Shown here: one piece after another, positions 15,695-23,976 of the stretch
Numbering within the stretch: position 1 is the stretch's first letter
How the letters are laid out: each line of letters opens with the position of its first letter
Origin: Oscillospiraceae bacterium
GTDB lineage: Bacteria; Bacillota; Clostridia; Oscillospirales; CAG-272
Length of the DNA: 35,591 bases
NCBI GenBank assembly: GCA_015064685.1
Contig: SVRT01000025.1
Location: forward strand, 1 to 35,591
Reading direction: 5' to 3'
Made by a program: the position numbers and the translations under genes
The notes under the pieces: generated by a model
Told to the model about the DNA's origin: nothing
Seen by the model: the letters and a program-made list of their open reading frames with translations, nothing else
Databases searched by the model: none

Positions 15695-16972
15695 ATGAAA
15701 ATCATGTCGGATATCAATATCCACCTTGAAGATAAAAGAGAAAGCAGACATTTTTTCGTTTTTCTCTGGCTTATGTACGCGGTCGTTTATATGACCAAGA
15801 ACTGCTTTTCGGGAGCGCTCTCAGCAATAGTTGAGGAGGGAAACCTGACACTTGCGCAGACTACCTTCATCTCCGCCGCGTTTTATATAGTCTATACGCC
15901 GCTCCAGATACTCGGAGGCATAGTATCAGATAAATACAGTCCCGAAAAGATGATAACGATAGGGCTTCTCGGCGGTGCGGTCTGCAATACGGTAATTTAC
16001 TTCAATCAGAATTACTACGTAATGCTCGCCGCGTGGGTGTTCAACGCGATAATCCAGTTCGCGCTCTGGCCGAGCGTCTTTAAGATAATGTCCTCACAGC
16101 TTGTGCGAAGCGACCGCGGAAGAATGATCTTCTATATGTCCTTTGCAAACTCGGGAGGATTGATAATGACCTACGTTGTCTCCGCATTTCTCACGGATTG
16201 GCGAGATAACTTCCTCATTTCCGCCATCGTCCTTGTGATCAGTGCGGTAATACTTCTCATTTACTGCAAGCATCTCAATCCTATAATGAAAAACGATAAG
16301 GTGACGGTTGCAGCGGTCTCGGATGACGGGGACGAAAAGAAAAAGATAAGTACGGTAAAGCTTTTCCTGAAAAGCGGTTTTTTCACTCTGTTTTTCGCCG
16401 TCCTGCTTCGAACGATGGTGGAAAACGGAACCAAAACGCTTTCCCCCACAATGCTTATGCAGAGCTATGATATGATCTCCGCATCAACGGGAAATTTGCT
16501 TAATATCTTTATAATCCTTGCGGGAATTGTCGGAACATTGCTCATAAAGCTTGTTCTGTTTCCAAGATTTATCAAAAACGAGATGACAGCGTTTCTTATT
16601 ATGATGATAGTAGCGCTTCCGTTTGCGGTGATATTGCGCTTTGTCGGGGAGCTGCCCGTATGGCTCGTTATTGTCTCTCTTTCGGTGATATCTATGTCGT
16701 TGAGCGCTACGCATCTTTTGACACAGTATTTCAATATGCTCTATATCCCGTACGGCAAAAACGGAACCGCGGCGGGAATACTCAATGCGGCGGCAAGCTT
16801 CGGACTCGTGCTTCAGTACTGCGTGTTCGGATCTGTAGCACAGAACCACGGCTGGCAGACTGTTACTACTATATGGATAGTAATGACAGTGCTCGGAATT
16901 GCCGCGTGCCTGTTGACCGTATTACCTGCAAGGAGATTTAAAAAACAGGTCCAAGGAGAAGAGGAAAAATGA
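15695..16972 (+). CDS. MFS transporter, organophosphate/sugar-phosphate (GlpT/UhpC)-like
   Basis: A 425-residue major facilitator with twelve predicted helices. The first part (FLWLMYAVVYMTKNCFSGAL, then PLQILGGIVSDKYSPEKMI) resembles the organophosphate:phosphate antiporter branch, whose members import sugar phosphates or glycerol phosphate. A polar loop with KNDK and DDGDEKKK separates the two halves. It is a second, unrelated transporter in the same operon, so the locus may move two compounds or exchange substrate and product. GGGAG lies about 13 nt upstream of ATG 15695; ATG 15704 is an alternative start. The 3' end overlaps the next gene by 4 nt. Confidence 0.85.
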   Translation: MKIMSDINIHLEDKRESRHFFVFLWLMYAVVYMTKNCFSGALSAIVEEGNLTLAQTTFISAAFYIVYTPLQILGGIVSDKYSPEKMITIGLLGGAVCNTVIYFNQNYYVMLAAWVFNAIIQFALWPSVFKIMSSQLVRSDRGRMIFYMSFANSGGLIMTYVVSAFLTDWRDNFLISAIVLVISAVILLIYCKHLNPIMKNDKVTVAAVSDDGDEKKKISTVKLFLKSGFFTLFFAVLLRTMVENGTKTLSPTMLMQSYDMISASTGNLLNIFIILAGIVGTLLIKLVLFPRFIKNEMTAFLIMMIVALPFAVILRFVGELPVWLVIVSLSVISMSLSATHLLTQYFNMLYIPYGKNGTAAGILNAAASFGLVLQYCVFGSVAQNHGWQTVTTIWIVMTVLGIAACLLTVLPARRFKKQVQGEEEK

Positions 16973-18093
16973 TAAGAGAATATGCGCAAAAGAATTATGA
17001 AATGACGCTCGATATAGTCCGTGACCTCTGCATGATTCCCGCGCCCTCTTATATGGAGGACAGAAGAGCGGAGTATTGCAAAAAATGGCTCGAGAATGCG
17101 GGCGCAAAGGGAGTTTATATCGACAGTGTTCTTAATGTGATATATCCCTTGAACTGTGAGGGCAGCGATGAGCTGACCGTGCTTTGTGCACACACAGATA
17201 CCGTTTTCCCCGATACCGAGAGCTATCCCGAGTACAGAGAGGATGACGAGCGCATCTATTGCCCCGCGGTAGGTGACAATACTGTAAGAGTCGCAACAGT
17301 CATGATGACTGCAAAATACTTTATCGATAACAATATCGTGCCCGAAAAGGGAGTGCTCTTCGTGCTCAATTCCTGCGAGGAGGGACTTGGAAACCTCGTC
17401 GGTACCCGTCAGCTCTTTAAGGATTTTGAGGGCAGAATAAAGCAGTTCGTAACCGTTGACACGAGCATAGGAGCATACGTAAACGTGGCGGTCGGCTCGC
17501 ATCGCTATGAGGTCGAGGCAAAGACCGCGGGCGGTCATTCCTACTCTAAATTCGGGAACAGAAACGCTATAGAGGTGCTTGCAGGAATGGTTAGCGAGAT
17601 ATACAAGCTCCGCGTTCCCGAAAAGGAGGGAGCAAAGACCACTTATAACGTCGGAATTATCGAGGGCGGAACGAGCGTGAATACCATCGCGCAGAGCGCA
17701 AAAATGCTTTGCGAATACCGTTCGAACGACAGAGAATGCCTTGCCGTTATGGAAAAGGAGTTTGCGCGTATCTTCAAGGAAGCCGAGAGCGATGATGCCG
17801 AGATAATCGTAAAGAGAGTGGGCGAGCGCCCCTGCAAGGGCGAGGTTGACCTTGCCGTTGAGAAAAAGCTTATAGATGCGTATTCAAGAGCGGTCAAGGA
17901 GACCTGCGGCAAGGAGGCACACGGATATCCCGCATCGACGGATGCAAATATCCCGATGTCGCTCGGGGTTGCGGCTATAGACGTTGGCGCGGCGATAAGC
18001 GTGGGCGCTCATACGCGTGAGGAATATCTTGAGAAAAACAGCGTGGTCGACGGTGTCGAGGCTATCATCAGAATGGCGACGTACATCATATAA
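16969..18093 (+). CDS. M20/M25/M40-family peptidase or deacylase
   Basis: A 374-residue M20 metallohydrolase, from a different subfamily than the gene at 10686. It has the first metal motif LCAHTDTVFP, a bridging region AVGDN, NSCEEGLGN with the catalytic glutamate, the dimerisation-domain motif GGHSYSKFGNRNAIEVLA and the C-terminal STDANIP and GAHTREEYLEKNS. This is close to the PepT/DapE/ArgE pattern, for aminoacylated or N-acylated substrates. The bridging aspartate region reads GDN where GDD is common. Start overlaps the transporter stop in ATGA, with AGAGGA upstream, so translation is probably coupled. Suggests that peptide- or acyl-linked compounds enter through the adjacent transporter. 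Confidence 0.88.
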   Translation: MIREYAQKNYEMTLDIVRDLCMIPAPSYMEDRRAEYCKKWLENAGAKGVYIDSVLNVIYPLNCEGSDELTVLCAHTDTVFPDTESYPEYREDDERIYCPAVGDNTVRVATVMMTAKYFIDNNIVPEKGVLFVLNSCEEGLGNLVGTRQLFKDFEGRIKQFVTVDTSIGAYVNVAVGSHRYEVEAKTAGGHSYSKFGNRNAIEVLAGMVSEIYKLRVPEKEGAKTTYNVGIIEGGTSVNTIAQSAKMLCEYRSNDRECLAVMEKEFARIFKEAESDDAEIIVKRVGERPCKGEVDLAVEKKLIDAYSRAVKETCGKEAHGYPASTDANIPMSLGVAAIDVGAAISVGAHTREEYLEKNSVVDGVEAIIRMATYII

Positions 18094-18139
18094 TTCGTAA
18101 CGAAAATAGCACATTCAGAAAAAAACGGAGGCGGGAGAT

Positions 18140-19435
18140 ATGAAGTTTACAGCGGTAGGGGATGCGATGATACAGCGCAGAATTCCTAGTGATTTCAAGG
18201 GATACGGGGAGCTTTACGATTTTATAATGCAGGGAGACGCGAGGTTTTTCAACCTCGAGACTACACTCAATTATGAGGGCGAGTGCTACGGAAGCCAATT
18301 CAGCGGCGGTACGTATATCCGCGCCGTGCCCGAGGTGCTTGACGATCTCAAGCTCTTTGGATTCAATATAGTAAGCGCAAACAATAACCACGCGCTTGAT
18401 TTCTCTTACGGGGGACTTGGGCGCACGATAGAATCTCTTGACGAGAGCGGTCTCGTTCACTCGGGACTCGGACACAATCTTGCCGAGGCAAGCGCACCGA
18501 GATATCTTGACACGAAAAACGGACGTGTCGCGCTGATCGCGGTAAATACCACGTTTAATCCTTCAATGAAGGCGGGCAAGCAGACCGAAAGAGTGCCGGG
18601 TCGCCCCGGAATAAACGGTATCACGATCGATGAAAAGCTTACCGTAACACGTGAGGAGCTTGATTTTATAAGGGATCTGTCGCACAGAATAGGCGTTAAC
18701 GTTTCAAGAGAGATAGTGCGCAAGGAGGGATATTACCCCGAGCTTGCCGACAACGAAGCGGAGTTCGGAACGATAAAATTCACGCTTGGAGAAGAGACGA
18801 AAAGGACCCTGGTGCCGAACAAGGCGGACATGGAAAGACTTGCGCGCTCTGTCCGAGAAGCAAAGTTTGCCGCAGATTACGTTATGATCTCGATCCACTC
18901 GCATCAGATAGACGGTAAGACCAAGGAGGATGTACCGGAATTCTTAGCGGACATCGCGCACAAGTGCATCGATCTTGGCGCGGATGCCATAATCGGACAC
19001 GGACCTCACCTCTTAAGACCCATTGAGGTGTATAAGGAAAGACCCATCTTCTATTCGCTCGGTGACTTTGTAAACGAGCTTTACAGCGTTGAGATAGCAC
19101 CTGCGGAATTCTTTGATTCATATGGGCTTGATGCCAATAAGGACACGGTGCATGATCTCTTAAAGAAGAGATCGCACAACTTCACGGTAGGTCTTATGGA
19201 GGATAAGAAGATGATGGAAACTATCATTCCGCTCTGGGAGACCGATGAGACGGGAGCACTCGTGTCGCTCAGACTAATGCCCGTTGAGCTTGCGATGAAG
19301 GGAAATAAGAGCGAGATCGGACTTCCGCGCAAGGCTGACGACCTTGGCTTTATAGAGAGACTAAGAGAAATTTCAAAGCCCTACGGCATTGAAATGACCG
19401 TTGAGGATGACGGAACCGTTACGTGCAAATGGTAA
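18140..19435 (+). CDS. CapA-family metallophosphatase-fold protein
   Basis: A 431-residue protein of the CapA/PGA_cap family. It starts KFTAVGDAMI and continues with FFNLETTL, NIVSANNNHALDF, ISIHSHQ and AIIGHGPHLLRPIEVYKERP before FYSLGDFV, the ordered metal-ligand motifs of this calcineurin-like fold. CapA/PgsA proteins of poly-gamma-glutamate capsules are membrane anchored, but no signal or anchor is evident here. A cytoplasmic hydrolase is therefore more likely, and a capsule role is not supported by context. GGAGGCGGGAG precedes the ATG. It is the last gene before a strong terminator and so likely ends the transcription unit beginning at 11963. Confidence 0.85.
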   Translation: MKFTAVGDAMIQRRIPSDFKGYGELYDFIMQGDARFFNLETTLNYEGECYGSQFSGGTYIRAVPEVLDDLKLFGFNIVSANNNHALDFSYGGLGRTIESLDESGLVHSGLGHNLAEASAPRYLDTKNGRVALIAVNTTFNPSMKAGKQTERVPGRPGINGITIDEKLTVTREELDFIRDLSHRIGVNVSREIVRKEGYYPELADNEAEFGTIKFTLGEETKRTLVPNKADMERLARSVREAKFAADYVMISIHSHQIDGKTKEDVPEFLADIAHKCIDLGADAIIGHGPHLLRPIEVYKERPIFYSLGDFVNELYSVEIAPAEFFDSYGLDANKDTVHDLLKKRSHNFTVGLMEDKKMMETIIPLWETDETGALVSLRLMPVELAMKGNKSEIGLPRKADDLGFIERLREISKPYGIEMTVEDDGTVTCKW

Positions 19436-19449
19436 ATCGAATAAAAATA

Positions 19450-19506
19450 CACGGTATTTTCCTTTCGCGTTTTAAGCGAAAATTAGTGAAAATACCGTGG
19501 TTTTTT
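19450..19506 (+). terminator. strong intrinsic terminator closing the catabolic locus
   Basis: CACGGTATTTTC (19450-19461) pairs with GAAAATACCGTG (19488-19499). An inner TTTCGC/GCGAAA stem lies in the loop, and TTTTTT follows at 19501-19506. It starts 15 nt after the CapA-like stop. Confidence 0.9.
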
Positions 19507-19583
19507 GTGAAAAAACGGGGAAAATGGGGGTGTGGGCTTTTTTGCGTTAGCAATATAGTGCAAAAAATAGTCAAAATTGGGTC

Positions 19584-19612
19584 TTGAAAGAGCAATATTT
19601 TAATGGTATAAT
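19584..19612 (+). promoter_or_regulatory. promoter P1 of the rhamnosidase gene
   Basis: -35 TTGAAA (19584-19589), 17-bp spacer, perfect -10 TATAAT (19607-19612). It gives a leader of about 165 nt containing a tandem ATACATTTTTT-type repeat (three units, about 19636-19669) and a GTATATATAC palindrome. Confidence 0.75.
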
Positions 19613-19708
19613 TATGAAAAGCGAAAAATGTATATATACATTTTTTATGCATTTTTTATACATTTTTTGAAAATGTCCTAAAGCATAATTTTTGTGCCGT
19701 TTTCTGTA

Positions 19709-19737
19709 TTGAATTTGTGTTTTGGATATTTTATACT
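19709..19737 (+). promoter_or_regulatory. promoter P2 of the rhamnosidase gene
   Basis: -35 TTGAAT (19709-19714), 17-bp spacer, -10 TATACT (19732-19737). It gives a leader of about 40 nt, in tandem with P1 125 bp upstream. It also argues against translation from the TTG upstream at 19694. Confidence 0.6.
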
Positions 19738-19783
19738 ATGCTATGATCAAGGTCAGGATTCTGACTGTTTTTTGGAGGTCAAT

Positions 19784-21721
19784 ATGGACGCAAGGTCAAA
19801 ATGGATATGGAAAAAAGATTTTTCGGGTGAGGATATTTACGTTGATTTTCTCTCGGATTTCGACTATACGGGCGGCAAGGTCACAGTTAAGATCTCTGCC
19901 GATTCTAACTATGCGCTTTACATAAACGGAGTGTTTTCAGAGAGCGGTCAGTACGCCGATTTCCCGCATTACAAGGTCTACGATGAGTTTGAGATCACCG
20001 ATCTTTGCAAGGAGGGAAAGAATCGCTTCGCTGTGACGGTATGGCACTACGGCAGGACGAGTCTTTGCTATTATCCGGGCCGCGCCGCGCTTCGCTTTGA
20101 GATATGGTGTGACGGTGAGCTTATAGCGTTCTCGGATGAGGGGACGCTTTGCAGACAGAGTTGCGAGTATCAGAGCGGTCTTTGCAAGCAGATAACCTCT
20201 CAGCTTGGATTCAGCTTCCACTACGATGCGACGGAGGACGACGGCTGGCGCGTGTCCGGAGTGAACGGATTTGAGAGAGCTGTGACGGTAGATCAGGATC
20301 TTCCTATGAACAAGCGTCCGATAAAAAAGCTTCTGCTCGGAAAGAGGGCAGAGCTCACTGTCGTCAAGAGCGAGGGCGGAAAGCATTATCTTTACAATAT
20401 CGGATACGAGGAAGTCGGATATCTCACGATGAAAGTAAGATCCGAAAAAAAGCAGAAGATAATTATCGCCTGGGGCGAGCATATCGAGGACGGATGCGTT
20501 CGCAGGCTCGTTGGCGACCGTGATTTTTCGGTCGAGGTGACCGTGGGCGAGGGTGAGACCGTTTATATGAATCCCTACCGCCGTCTCGGTCTTCAGTATC
20601 TTGAGGTCTTTGCCGAGGAGCCTATTGACGTTGACTATATCACGGTAACGCCCGTTTATTATCCGCTTGACAAGGTCGGAAATCTTCCCGAGGAAGAGCT
20701 TGACCGAAAGATATACGAGGTCTGCGTTCACACTCTTGAGCTTTGTATGCACGAGCATTACGAGGACTGCCCGTGGAGAGAGCAGGCGCTCTACTGTATG
20801 GACAGCCGAAATCAGATACTCTGCGGCTATTATGCCTTTGAGGAATACGAATTCGCGCGCGCTTCTCTCAAACTTATCAGCAAGGACAACCGCTACGATG
20901 ATCTTTTGGCTATCTGCTATCCGAGCGGAAACTACAACTCCGACAAGGGTCTTGTAATTCCGTCTTTCTCGCTTCAATATTTCATCGAGATGCGCGAGTA
21001 TATTACCCGAACGGGAGATACGACGCTCGCAGAGGAGGCTTTCGACAAGCTTGAAGCTATCCTCGGCGCGTTCGTTTCAAGGCTTGAGGACGGTTGCGTT
21101 CCCACGTTCCCAGGGGTTGAATATTGGAATTTCTACGAGTGGACGAGCGGTCTTGACGGCACTCTCGGTCGTCGTGAGGACGTTCACGTCGACGCTTGTC
21201 TCAACACGCTTCTTATCATCGCTATCCGCTGTATGTCCGAGATCTCCGAGATGCTCGGAAGGGAGGATAAATACGGTCATCTTATACCCGAGATCAAGGC
21301 GGCTATCCGCAAGAGATTCTTTGACGGTGAGAAGGGACTCTTCTACAATATGGAGGGTGACGAGCGTATGAGTGAGCTTGTAAACTCGCTTTGTATTCTC
21401 TCGGGTGTTTGCACTCCCGAGGAGGCAGAGAGAATTGCCGATGAGCTTGTCGGCGGTTCGGCTCTGATCCCCACCTCGCTTTCAATGATATGCTTCAAGT
21501 ACGATGCGCTCCTCAAGGTTGGGGGCGAGAGGTACAAGGATTATATCCTTAACGACATTCACGAAAAGTACAAGCCTATGCTCGATGAGGGTGCGACTAC
21601 CTTTTGGGAGTATGGCTATAAAAAGACTTCCGCAGGCAGCCGTTGCCACGGCTGGAGCGCGCTCCCCGTCTATTATTACGAAATTTTCGCAGGCAAAGAG
21701 CCGACATCGGCGTTGAAATAA
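19784..21721 (+). CDS. GH78 alpha-L-rhamnosidase
   Basis: A 645-residue glycoside hydrolase of family 78 that releases terminal alpha-L-rhamnose from plant glycosides or polysaccharides by inversion. An N-terminal beta-sandwich (SADSNYALYINGVF) precedes an (alpha/alpha)6 barrel. All four acidic residues described for the Bacillus enzyme RhaB can be matched by spacing: D328, E333 and D340 in EDCPWREQALYCMD, and E609 in GATTFWEYGY. No signal peptide is visible, so it probably acts inside the cell on imported rhamnosides. Start ATG 19784 has GGAGG upstream; the longer frame from 19694 crosses promoter P2. Isomerase and HAD genes lie downstream beyond a repeat element. Confidence 0.9.
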   Translation: MDARSKWIWKKDFSGEDIYVDFLSDFDYTGGKVTVKISADSNYALYINGVFSESGQYADFPHYKVYDEFEITDLCKEGKNRFAVTVWHYGRTSLCYYPGRAALRFEIWCDGELIAFSDEGTLCRQSCEYQSGLCKQITSQLGFSFHYDATEDDGWRVSGVNGFERAVTVDQDLPMNKRPIKKLLLGKRAELTVVKSEGGKHYLYNIGYEEVGYLTMKVRSEKKQKIIIAWGEHIEDGCVRRLVGDRDFSVEVTVGEGETVYMNPYRRLGLQYLEVFAEEPIDVDYITVTPVYYPLDKVGNLPEEELDRKIYEVCVHTLELCMHEHYEDCPWREQALYCMDSRNQILCGYYAFEEYEFARASLKLISKDNRYDDLLAICYPSGNYNSDKGLVIPSFSLQYFIEMREYITRTGDTTLAEEAFDKLEAILGAFVSRLEDGCVPTFPGVEYWNFYEWTSGLDGTLGRREDVHVDACLNTLLIIAIRCMSEISEMLGREDKYGHLIPEIKAAIRKRFFDGEKGLFYNMEGDERMSELVNSLCILSGVCTPEEAERIADELVGGSALIPTSLSMICFKYDALLKVGGERYKDYILNDIHEKYKPMLDEGATTFWEYGYKKTSAGSRCHGWSALPVYYYEIFAGKEPTSALK

Positions 21722-21749
21722 TACGATAAATTGGGGTTTAGCGGGGAGG

Positions 21750-22070
21750 CGAACAATCCCTCAGACGCGCACGGAGGCGCGCCAGCTCCCTTTACACAAG
21801 GGAGCTTTACCTGAAAGGTGGAGAACGCGGATATAGTGAAGTTTTCTTTAAATTTAAAAGGTTTTCACATCTATAAAGTGTACGAACATCCACCAACAAG
21901 CTCCCTTGTGTAAAGGGAGCTTTACCTGAAAGGTGGAGAACGTGGATATAGTGAAATTTTCTTTAAATTTAAAAGGGTTTCACATCTATAATGCGTACGA
22001 ACATCCACAAACAAAGCTCCCTTGTGTAAAGGGAGCTGTCACGCCGTGCGCGTGACTGAGGGATTGTTCG
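21750..22070. mobile_element. MITE-like element with long terminal inverted repeats and internal tandem duplication
   Basis: The ends carry a perfect inverted repeat, CGAACAATCCCTCAG at 21750-21764 and its complement at 22056-22070. With small gaps the two ends stay inverted copies for about 55-60 nt, including the palindrome AGCTCCCTT...AAGGGAGCT. The interior is a tandem duplication (see 21784-22014). There is no coding frame of note and no clear target-site duplication. The size of 321 bp and the structure fit a non-autonomous element mobilised in trans. It fills most of the gap between the rhamnosidase and the isomerase gene. Confidence 0.75.
21784..22014. repeat. two tandem copies of a 115/116-bp unit
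   Basis: Units start at 21784 and 21899, and a partial third unit starts at 22015. Each begins with an AGCTCCCTT/AAGGGAGCT hairpin, continues TTTACCTGAAAGGTGGAGAA, then an AT-rich GGATATAGTGAA segment, and ends TACGAACATCCAC. The copies differ at only a handful of positions, so the duplication looks recent. Confidence 0.9.
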
Positions 22071-22106
22071 TCTTACCGACAAATCAAAATTTGAAAGGAA
22101 AAAGAT

Positions 22107-22979
22107 ATGAAGAGTTGTGTGAGCTTATACAGCTATTGGAAGCCTGTGAGGCTTGGGCAGATGGATCAGTATGAGGTTATTGATACGATAAAAAAGCTTG
22201 GTATTGATGCGGTCGAGCTTTTGATGCTCGACGATGCGGTGCCTGCGGGTGAGACTATGCAGAGCTACGCAAAAAAGCTTTACGAGTACGCTCGCTCTGC
22301 GGGGCTTGAGGTGCCGATACTCAGTATGGATTCCAAGATATACTGTGCAGATCCCGAGCGGGAGCTTGGATATCTTTGCAGCATGGTCGACGTAGCGTCG
22401 GAATGTTCAATTCCGCTTATGAGATTTGATATTGCATACAGATTTTTGGGCGACGAGGCGATCAAGAATTACAAGACGGTCATCAAGGCGGTCACGCCCT
22501 ACATCCGTCGGCTCGCGGACTATGCCAAGGAGAAGGGTGTTAAGGTCATCTCCGAAAAACACGGAAGGATAATCCAGGACAGCTATCGCGTTGAGGAGCT
22601 TATCACGACTGTCGATCACGAAAACTACGGCTATCTTTGCGACATTGGAAATTTCGGCGGTGTTGACGAGGATTGCGCGACTGCTGTATCGAGGCTTTTG
22701 CCGTATATCTGCTTTGTTCACGCCAAGGACTCGCTTGAAAGAGACGGAATGGCTTATGACCCCGGTCGCGGCTTCAGCAGAACGAGAGGCGGAAAATTCC
22801 GCCGCGCGACGATATTTGGGCATGGAGTAGTGCCTGTATATCAGATACTTAGGTCGCTCAAGGCATCGGGCTACGAGGGATATATCTCTCTTGAGTACGA
22901 GGGCATGGAGGATACCATTGAGGCAATGGAGATCGGCGCGGAAAATCTTAAAAGGATGCTTTTGGATATTGAAAAATGA
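22107..22979 (+). CDS. sugar phosphate isomerase/epimerase (AP-endonuclease-2-type TIM barrel)
   Basis: A 290-residue TIM-barrel protein of the xylose-isomerase-like superfamily. Family features include GIDAVELL, the strand SMDSKIYCADP, VISEKHG with a likely metal-binding glutamate, YLCDIGNFG, FVHAKDS with a metal-site histidine, and GYEGYISLEYEG closing the barrel. Members isomerise or epimerise free or phosphorylated sugars, polyols or inosose using a divalent metal. Located downstream of the alpha-L-rhamnosidase and translationally coupled to a HAD phosphatase, it may act on a released sugar, but no specific substrate can be read. GAAAGGA lies upstream of the ATG. Confidence 0.85.
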   Translation: MKSCVSLYSYWKPVRLGQMDQYEVIDTIKKLGIDAVELLMLDDAVPAGETMQSYAKKLYEYARSAGLEVPILSMDSKIYCADPERELGYLCSMVDVASECSIPLMRFDIAYRFLGDEAIKNYKTVIKAVTPYIRRLADYAKEKGVKVISEKHGRIIQDSYRVEELITTVDHENYGYLCDIGNFGGVDEDCATAVSRLLPYICFVHAKDSLERDGMAYDPGRGFSRTRGGKFRRATIFGHGVVPVYQILRSLKASGYEGYISLEYEGMEDTIEAMEIGAENLKRMLLDIEK

Positions 22980-23584
22980 TTAGGAATATTGTTTTTGATT
23001 ACGGCAACGTAATGATTCGTTTTGAGCCGTCCTATATGGTGGGAAGGTACGTGAACGATCCCGACGATGCGAGACTTCTCGAGAAGGTCGTTTTTGACAG
23101 ACTTTATTGGGACAGGCTTGACGACGGGAGCATCAGTGACTCAGAGGTAGTCGAGGCGGTGAAGGGGAGAATTCCCGAGCGGCTTTGGGCGGTCTCCGAG
23201 GAGATCTATTACAATTGGGTAAACAATTTGCCCGAGATAGATGGAATGAGCGACCTTGTAAGTTACGTAAAGGACGAGCTTGGTGTAAGGGTGTTTTTGC
23301 TCTCAAACATAAGCACGTATTTTGCTGATCACGCGAGTGAGAGGGAAGAGCTTGAGCCGTTTGAAAGGTGCATTTTCTCTGCCGTCGTCGGTCACACGAA
23401 GCCGCACGCGGATATGTTCGAATATCTTTGTCGCGAGTGCAAAATAAAGCCCGAGGAGACGCTTTTCGTTGACGACAGCGCAAAGAATATCGCGGGCGCG
23501 GAGGCGTTCGGGATAAAGGGATATCTTTTTGACGGCGACAGTGCGAGATTGAGAAAATTTATTGATTCTTTGTTGGGTAAATAA
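22976..23584 (+). CDS. HAD-superfamily sugar-phosphate phosphatase (YihX-like)
   Basis: A 202-residue HAD hydrolase. Motif I is FDYGNVMI with nucleophile D8 and Gly at the second-Asp position, as seen in the YihX glucose-1-phosphatase group (DLGNV). Motif II is LLSNIS, motif III is GHTKPH, and motif IV is LFVDDSAKNI. A helical cap occupies residues ~15-90. Members remove phosphate from sugar phosphates in the cytoplasm. The start overlaps the isomerase stop by 4 nt (ATGA), implying translational coupling and a shared pathway. It ends just before a 16-bp hairpin. Confidence 0.88.
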   Translation: MIRNIVFDYGNVMIRFEPSYMVGRYVNDPDDARLLEKVVFDRLYWDRLDDGSISDSEVVEAVKGRIPERLWAVSEEIYYNWVNNLPEIDGMSDLVSYVKDELGVRVFLLSNISTYFADHASEREELEPFERCIFSAVVGHTKPHADMFEYLCRECKIKPEETLFVDDSAKNIAGAEAFGIKGYLFDGDSARLRKFIDSLLGK

Positions 23585-23585
23585 T

Positions 23586-23620
23586 ACAAACCCCGCTTGG
23601 CGATGCCAAGCGGGGTTTGT
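23586..23620 (+). terminator. 16-bp perfect hairpin after the HAD gene
   Basis: ACAAACCCCGCTTGGC (23586-23601) pairs perfectly with its complement at 23605-23620 around a GAT loop. The U-tract is weak (TTTGTGAT). It begins 2 nt after the HAD stop, so it likely serves as the 3' end of the transcript. Confidence 0.65.
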
Positions 23621-23656
23621 GATAGCAGATTTCAAATTTTGATTTGTCGGTGTGTT

Positions 23657-23908
23657 AAGCCTTCCCCAGCGGGGAAGGGGGACATACGCCACAAGGCGAG
23701 TAGTGGGCTATCCTCCTACGCTGTGCGTTTTGGGTGGATGAGGAGGGCATTCTATCAAGGACTTCGCGTCTTTTAAAGACCTTGTTTCGTTGCAAAAGAA
23801 TCCTTATGCCACAAAACAAAATCCACGATACACCCGTGGCGCGCGTCCTAATGGCGACCTCCTCATCCACCACCTTCGGTGGTCCCCCTTCTCCGCTGGA
23901 GAAGGCTA
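23657..23908. mobile_element. second MITE-like inverted-repeat element, unrelated in sequence to the first
   Basis: A 26-bp terminal inverted repeat with three mismatches spans 23657-23682 and 23883-23908. Each end is itself palindromic (CCTTCCCC-AGC-GGGGAAGG; CCTTCTCC-GCT-GGAGAAGG). A second, perfect 14-bp inverted repeat GGTGGATGAGGAGG lies inside (23733-23746 and 23858-23871). Short frames on the two strands encode similar peptides simply because the element is palindromic. No transposase is present. It occupies the gap between the HAD gene and the HTH gene. Confidence 0.65.
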
Positions 23909-23943
23909 TTCGTAAAACCCCAATTTATTTGATAAATGAGTAT

Positions 23944-23976
23944 AAAAAAACGCTTGGCGTCGCCAAGCGTTTTTTT
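23944..23976 (-). terminator. terminator of the HTH gene (bidirectional)
   Basis: A perfect stem AAAAAAACGCTTGGCG (23944-23959) pairs with 23961-23976. On the minus strand it ends in seven Ts; the plus strand also ends in Ts. The stop codon of the minus-strand HTH gene lies at its edge (23975-23977). Confidence 0.88.

Noticed and set aside
18140-19435. Capsule (poly-gamma-glutamate) biosynthesis locus, because of the CapA-like protein
   Set aside because: No capB/capC/ligase neighbours and no membrane anchor; it sits at the end of a catabolic transcription unit.
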